Below are positions 57,641 through 64,000 of a stretch of 64,000 nucleotides of DNA, piece after piece. A program made the translations under genes and the position numbers. The notes under the pieces were generated by a model, which worked only from the letters and a program-made list of their open reading frames with translations, was not told where the DNA came from and ran no database searches. Positions within the stretch are counted from its first letter, which is position 1. The number at the start of each line of letters is the position of its first letter. This DNA is from Phylloscopus collybita (taxonomy: Eukaryota > Chordata > Aves > Passeriformes > Phylloscopidae): contig JAJNNQ010000024.1 in the NCBI GenBank assembly GCA_027886175.1, forward strand, positions 1,162,001-1,226,000. Direction: 5' to 3'.

Positions 57641-57978
57641 CAAGTGGGAATATTGGAATTCCGAGCAGATTTTACTGTTAATTACATAAAGTAGGTAATA
57701 ACGCAATCATTTTTTTTTTCATAAAGAAAACTATGATTTAATCATGTCACAGGAAACATGGTTATTTAAAAAGAAGTGTCATTGTGTGGAAAGTCACTGC
57801 ATTAAAGGCCAGTTCCTTTGATATGAGGGGTCTGCAAGCAGGTGCTTCAAACAGAAATCCAGATTGCAACAGGCTGTGCTTAAACAATCTGCCAGCACCT
57901 GCATTAGCCCCTGTTACATCAAGGCAGCACTGGACACACCTGAAGGCTTCTCTGAGACTGCAGTGAATTTAAAGGACT

Positions 57979-57984
57979 AATAAA
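57979..57984 (+). terminator. Candidate downstream poly(A) signal (AATAAA)
   Basis: A second AATAAA on the HUNK strand lies about 910 bp past the stop codon. Use cannot be judged from sequence alone. Confidence 0.3.
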
Positions 57985-59072
57985 GGACACATGTACCTGT
58001 ACCAAGTCCGTTTTATACTCCAAGATTGGTAATGCAGTGGTTACCAAAAATTGGATATTGTTATGAGCAGTGAAAAGATTAACTTTCTTAAAAGACACCA
58101 TGTTCTGTATACCAGTCTTTTTTTTTTCTAAGTAAATGATACATCTGAGAGGTTGGCAGCATCTTTTTGGTTCTATTTCTGTCCTCAAACCCTTTCCTAT
58201 AAATTAGAAGGTTTAGCCAAAGACAAAGACTGCTCTTTTCTCTCGTCCGTGCCACCCCTGTGTACGTGTTTGTGTGTTCAGAGCATCTCAGCAAAGCTCC
58301 TTCCAGCCCGGTTCCCCCATGGGCAGCCCTGGCCCAGGCTGCTCCCACCACTGAATGTTGTTTCCAAACCCAGGAGGCAGAAGTGGTGCCTTCCTGTCTT
58401 GGAAGATGGGATGTTGCCACTGGTAGGAATCCAGGCCTTATTTTCATCCACACTTTTACAAACAATTTCATTGCCCTGTTGGTGTCCATGCAGATGCTGA
58501 GGGTTCCCCCTGTTTGGGAAGTTTTCCTTCCAGTTCCATGAGCAGGATGTTCAGAGCCTGGGTCAGGAGGGGCAGCAGAGGCAGGGGAGGAGGTCCCCAG
58601 CAGAGCCTTTGTTCCTGGTTTGCAGCATAACATGGGCCTGACACCAAAACCTGCAGGAAAAAGTGGGCATTAATCCAAATACTGACAGATAACTGGACTG
58701 CTCAGTGCTGGCAAAACCAGCAGAGTGGTGCCCAGAGCACCTATCTCATCCCTGCAGGTGAAACCTTCCCCTCAGCACTGGAGTTTGGCACTGGAGAGTC
58801 CGTGTGCATCTTGAACCCTTCAGTGGAGTGGGGACTCCCACTTCTGAGAGAGTTGTGCTGCCTGTAAAATAATACACGAGAGCCCCAATATGATGAGAAA
58901 AGACAGCCCTGAAATAGTTTTACCCCTTTTCAGATCAAGAACTGTTGCATTCTGTTTGTAGAGGGCACCTCTGCCTCCCAGGGGGGCATTTTTGCACCTT
59001 CAGTTATAAACATCAGAGCATTTTCATTCTCTTCATGTTAAGAACACATCTGTGCTGCCAAGCCAGTGGGCA

Positions 59073-59152
59073 GGGACCACTGAAGTCAGGGGCCACTGAA
59101 GACAGGGACCACTGAAATTAGGGATCACTGAAATCAGGGATCACTGAAATCC
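59073..59152 (+). repeat. Five tandem copies of a 16-bp unit
   Basis: The unit gggaccactgaagtca repeats five times in 80 bp with a few substitutions per copy. It lies 2 kb after the HUNK stop, possibly inside a long 3' UTR. Confidence 0.9.
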
Positions 59153-59237
59153 CTCCCCTTTGTGTGCATCAGACTCACACACCCGAATACATGGCAGATG
59201 CCAACTTGAACTACAAACTCAGGTTGATTTGGAACCC

Positions 59238-59243
59238 AATAAA
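59238..59243 (+). terminator. Candidate distal poly(A) signal (AATAAA)
   Basis: An AATAAA about 2.2 kb past the stop is followed within 25-55 bp by GT-rich sequence (ggttgggggagg, then ttttggttgggt), the arrangement expected downstream of a cleavage site. It is a plausible distal end of HUNK. Confidence 0.35.
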
Positions 59244-59608
59244 AGGTTGGGGGAGGCAGGAAGGAGACACGTTTTGGTTGGGTATTTTTTTGTGCAGACA
59301 CGGGAAATACGTGTAAGAACCAGAGTGGAAACAAATGTTAAATTCTTTTATTATATTTATAGAGAATATAGGAGTACTACACTGCTAAAACATAACCGTA
59401 TGTTCAGCATAGTCAGTAGCTATATACAGTCCAACTGCAGTGACCACAGAAGGGACCTACTGAATATCATAGTGGAAATTCCAGTGGGGGGAAAGCTGTA
59501 TTTGTTATCATTATTAAATATATGTACTTTTTGAACAAGATTGCCACAGACTGCTGACTTTGATTGCCAGGTCACTGTGTAGCAAAGATAACCTCAGGAC
59601 AAAAATTA

Positions 59609-59652
59609 CAAGGCCAGGTTGGATGGGGCTTGGAGCAACCTGGTGTAGTGGA
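59609..59652 (+). mobile_element. CR1 LINE short fragment
   Basis: The text ggccaggttggatggggctt followed by ggagcaacctggtgtagtgg matches the CR1 3' region in sense orientation for about 44 bp. Confidence 0.8.
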
Positions 59653-62600
59653 AATTTGAGATCTTTTTCTGGTGTTTGCCTCAGTCTTGGCACCAAACTT
59701 GTCAGGAATCAGTTTGACAGCTGAGAATACACCTTACCCTTCAGGTTGGGTGTTGGGAAAAGAGCAGTTCTGAGCTTCGGTGTGAGATGGAAACACCTCT
59801 GTGGGGCCTCTCAGAGCTGCTGATCACACGCAGAGCCAGCAGAGTCAATGGAGCAGCTGTGAAACACTTAGAGGAGGGTTTTGCAAACTGACTGATCGCT
59901 GGGCAGCAGTTCAGGATCCAGAGTGGTAAAAGTATTTTTGTTCAGGCTCTTCTGCCTGGAAAAACAGGTGTTGGATTTATTCAGCGAGAAAGAGCAGAAA
60001 CCAGCAGCTGTTGCTGAAGGTGTTGGTCTTTGTACTTCTCCTGTAAACGGGCTGCTAAATGCTAAAAAACTTCACTGCTTGTAGCACCCCAAGCTCATAT
60101 GGGCCATGCTTATCCAGAAGTGAGCAGAAAATCCAGGGGCACTGTTGCTGTGTGCAGGAGTTCGGATTTTGTCTGTCTCTTTCCTGATTTTTCGACCCTC
60201 TGTAGCCACAAATGGTCAGTTTTCTCTCGTGTGTCCTCCCTTCCTTGGAGCATCACAGAACTGTTCAATATTTGATCTTGAAGCCTGTAATAGAATGCTT
60301 TCTGTTACTGAGGCACAAGCAATCAGAAGAAAAAAGGGCTTCCAGATAGAGCCTGGAGTGTGTTTGGAATTTGCAGGAGCATCTCTGCTGTCTGTCTCCC
60401 TGCTGATGCCAGGAGGGAAGAAATAAGATGTTTATTGAGTAAGGGTGAGGTGCTAAGCTTGTTTTAAAATGAAACTAATTTTATGGTACTTATTAATGTT
60501 TGTATGAAGAGCATTCTTCTACCTAAACAAGGGAAAAAACCCCCAAACAATTCCTTGCATCTCTTACAAGCAGAAAAAATCTAGAACAGAGGCTTTATTT
60601 CCAGATGGCTGTTAGATAAAATGAGGTATATTTCTCTCATCTCTGCCTGCTCCCAGACAATTTGCCCATGTGTGGACGTGGAACCATGTTTCCTGTGCAT
60701 CCCGATGAGCTGGTTGGAGTTTGCTCTACCTGGTCACCAAACCTCATAAAATCTGGAAAATGTCTGATTTCAGACTCCCTTTGGTAGAAAGCAGCCAGGA
60801 AGGCTCAGACATTTTTCAGGAGGCTGAGGGATGCTGGAATATGGGATCTGTGACAGGTGCTGCCAGGCATGACCTTTTCTGACAGCTCATAGCCAGAAAT
60901 CCAAGGCCTTTTTTTTTTTGTGTAGACACGAAGGGAGATTTCAGTTGTGAAAGAACAGACCTGCAATGGGTCTCCCTCAACCTTCCCAGCAAAAGGTACT
61001 CAACCTTTCACATTCCAGGCCCCAGAGACAGGAGATTGAGTTTCTGCTGCACGAGAAAGGAGAACACCACAGGCTTGTGCAGAGGTGTCACTGGAGTTGC
61101 CAGGGACGGGGCCTCGCTCTGTCAGCACGCGGTGACAAAGCTGTCACAGGTCACCAGCTCTCCTGGCCTGAAAGGCTCCCAAGCAAACCTGAGAAGTCTG
61201 AATCTGCTGTTAACGTTTCTGGAGCCTCCAGGCTCTGTTGGGAGTGACACTGTGGTACAGAGTCGACCTGGATGCTCGTGCAGGGAGAGCGCTTCAGGAT
61301 ATAAGCCTGGGGAAAACAAAGTGTCTGAGAACACAGATTTAGGTAAAATGGGAATGCATCTGGTGCCTCTCCCCAAGCTGAAAGTAGTTCTGTGCTAACC
61401 TTTCCCCTTCCTAAAGAAGCAGAGTGATGCTTTGGAAAGCACGCCTCAGCCCTCCCAGCAGCTGTGTTTGGGCCTCCTCTGCTGAACCAGCATTCCTAGC
61501 AGCACTTGCTGTGCAGCGTTCACTTCGGCTGGAGCAGCTCCAGAGCAGTTTCGGGGCTCGTGCAACATCTGAAGGATGGAAAGAGAGCTGCCAGGGAGGC
61601 TCCCTGCCAGGCAGGGCTGTCAGGAGAGGGGCTCAGGCCTGGCCCAGCTGCGGAGCTGCTTAAAATCACAGGTACACCGGTGTTGTCCCTGAGGGCTGGG
61701 ATGCCTCTGCAAGCAGGAGAGGGTGGGCCCCGCAGCTCTCCTTCGGGAGGTACTCAGTACAGCTCACAGCCAAAACTGCACTGTGGACGGATATCCTCTC
61801 ACTTTGTCTGTTCTATCAAGAAATTACTGGGAGATGGGGCGTGGGCAGTGATTCGGGGCCTTTACTGTACATCTGCAGACATGCCCCTGAGGCGGAGCAG
61901 AGCAGTGTCCGCTGCCCTGTGAGGCCAATGGATCACCGCGCCCCAGGGCCTACTCTTACAGCGCTTCGTTTCGGTGTTCCAGCCACGGATGCAGCCGGCT
62001 GTGACCCCTCTGTCCTTTCCTGGTGACTGGGTAGGGCTGTGAGCCTTCAGCTGTGCTGGGAGCTGCACTGGTGGCTTTGCCCTGGGTGGGAAATGCTCGC
62101 CCAGCTGTCCTGGGGTGCCTCAGGGTGCACTTCTGCATTGCAGCTGTTTCTCAGGGTGCCTCACCTGGGGGGTTCAGCCACCCCGAGGCTGCTGAATGCA
62201 CGGGGTGTTGGGTGCATCAATTTCTGCAATTGTTAGCCACAGTTGTCATTCCCCTTCTCCCCCGTGTCCCACGGATGTGCTGAGGGATGGGGCAGCGCTG
62301 CCTGTGTGAGTCCAGCAGGAGCTGCCACTGCTTCAGAGCACTTGGGCTCTGACCTGGCAAACCCCATGGATGCCCTGAGTTTTCTTTTTCTCCAAGCTGT
62401 GCTCTCTTTTCCACATGGAAGAGACATATTTAGATCTGCTCTCCAGAGGGAAGCTCTAAGCTAGCTGCAGCTGAGGGCAATCCCCGAGTTTGCCTGAGGC
62501 ACCAGGAAAGGACTCATGTCCAAGGTGTGTGCCAGTCCCTGCTCCACTTGGTGTCCATCTGTCCTGCCCGTAGCTGTGGGTAGAGCCGTGAGAAATGGTT

Positions 62601-64000
62601 GTGTCCCATCCTGAGTAGGAAGCTGGGCTGGCAGATGGCCTGGAGCTGGGACCAGAGCACATCAAACACACTTACTGTGTCTCGAAGTGTCAGCAAAATG
62701 CTGTCCAGCCCACCCCCAGCACAGGTTTTTCCTAGGTTGAGATCCCACATTTCACTGCAGGGGAGGGGAGGACATGCTGGGGTCATAGTCTGGGCTACTG
62801 TGACTGCCTGGCCTGTGGTCCAGGCTGGGAGCCCTGGCATGGGGACCTGAGGTGACATGAGCCCTGCATGGACACACCCATAGACGTGCAGGATCTGTGG
62901 TCTCCACTGATTTCCCCCTGAGCCAAGGCTTTGCACACAGTGCAGGATTTTCCATGAGGTTAAAAACCCTTCATTAGCATGAGGGATGGGAGACCCTTCA
63001 AAAATCCAAATCCAGCTATTCCTCTGATGAGCAACCCTTGACTCCCACCAGTGACAGGGACCTGGTCTGTGTCAGAGGGACTTTTCTGCCTCAGGAAGTT
63101 CCACCTGCACGCCCACTGTTAGCAGGGAGGGAAGAACCTCCCTGTGCCTTCACCACGTGGAAAAAAGCTCAAGGTTGTACCTGTTGCTTGGTGCTCAGCT
63201 GAGCCTCTGAGCCCAGGCTGGGGCGAGGGGGTTTGCAGCAGTCTCCATAGTGATTAATTGCATCCCTGCAGACAGGGCAGCGTGACTTGGCAGGGGGAAT
63301 GGGCTGCAGAAGCAGGAATTAGCCAGGCAGAGACACGTCAGGCTGGGCAGGCCTGCACTGTGCTCCCACAGCCTCTCCTGCTCTGTGGAAGGTGTCCAGG
63401 TGCCAGCACGGCGCTGAGGCAGAGGTGGAGAATTCCCCCTGTCACCCAAACAAGTGATTTCATGGCAGATGAGACTTCCCTGTCTGCCACACCTGATCCA
63501 AGTGCATCAGCAGTGAGGAGGCGCAGGCTGACAGCGCCGGAGGATGAAAATCCTCGTGGCGTTTCCTGATGCCTGTGCTGAACAATCCTTCCAGGAAACA
63601 GGGATGTGGCATCCACCTGAGCCCTCTCACAGCCTGTGCTGTGGGATACCTGGGCCAGCATCCTGTGAGACTGATTTAGGAATGCTCAAACGTTACAGGG
63701 AAGCAAGGATGTCAGGAAACAAATACCTTCCACATTTCTGTCTTTGCTGGGAGAGCCTATCGCTGTGTACTCAGGCAATTCCTTCTCTTCCCAGCCCACT
63801 CTTTTCTCAGAATATTTCCCACTGCTTGGATTGTGGTTGCCAAGAGAGCAGCTTGTGTGGACAGTGTCATCTTTATTCAGTTACCTGCAGTCCCCTTTGA
63901 GTGAAGACACCAAATCCCCAGGCTGGGAACCCGATGATTTACCTGTGCCTCCCAAGCTGAGGATGGGATTTCAGGGCAATTAGGGAAGGTCAGACTCACC

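Larger units (their letters stand above)
57641..64000. other. Downstream of HUNK: possible long 3' UTR, then intergenic
   Basis: Only the 16-bp tandem repeat and a short CR1 piece are recognised here. In mammals the next genes are MIS18A, MRAP and URB1, but I see none of them in this window. ORFs are short and without recognisable domains. Confidence 0.55.

Noticed and set aside
57641..64000. Possible MIS18A, MRAP or URB1 exons downstream of HUNK
   Set aside because: No ORF on either strand resembles these proteins; they probably lie beyond the window.

Overview
This is vertebrate nuclear DNA, almost certainly from a bird. It holds a single protein-coding gene with ten recognised exons and compact introns, and nine degraded CR1 LINE fragments, the dominant avian retroposon. 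I see no Alu-, B1- or L1-like sequence. I see no bacterial, phage or CRISPR content and no complete second gene.

The gene is HUNK (hormonally up-regulated Neu-associated kinase, a SNF1/AMPK-related Ser/Thr kinase). It lies on the + strand from the ATG at 14087 to the stop codon at 57069-57071. The ten exons join in frame with GT-AG introns and encode 691 residues: an N-terminal extension, a complete kinase domain (about 58-316), a UBA-like segment (about 336-386) and a long Ser/Pro-rich tail. All catalytic motifs are intact. Mammalian HUNK, as I remember it, has about 16 extra residues between exons 8 and 9 here. I could not find an exon for them, and the frame stays open without it.

Layout: 1-4.7 kb is rich in simple repeats (a 113-bp GC-rich tandem duplication, AATAAAT repeats, and three long tracts made almost only of G and T). 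4.7-12.7 kb is ordinary intergenic sequence with CR1 fragments. 12.7-15.4 kb holds a GGGAT microsatellite, then a CpG island with exon 1 and a VNTR starting about 90 bp after the exon 1 donor. 15.4-56.4 kb is the intron/exon body, with a foldback sequence in intron 1 and an 840-bp GGAT array in intron 6. 57.1-64 kb is the 3' UTR and downstream sequence with no recognisable gene.

I did not find a previously undescribed biological system. The items most worth a second look are the imperfect 86-bp inverted repeat in intron 1, the 187-bp higher-order VNTR beside exon 1, the strand-asymmetric G/T tracts, the G-rich run upstream of the start codon, and the missing small exon.
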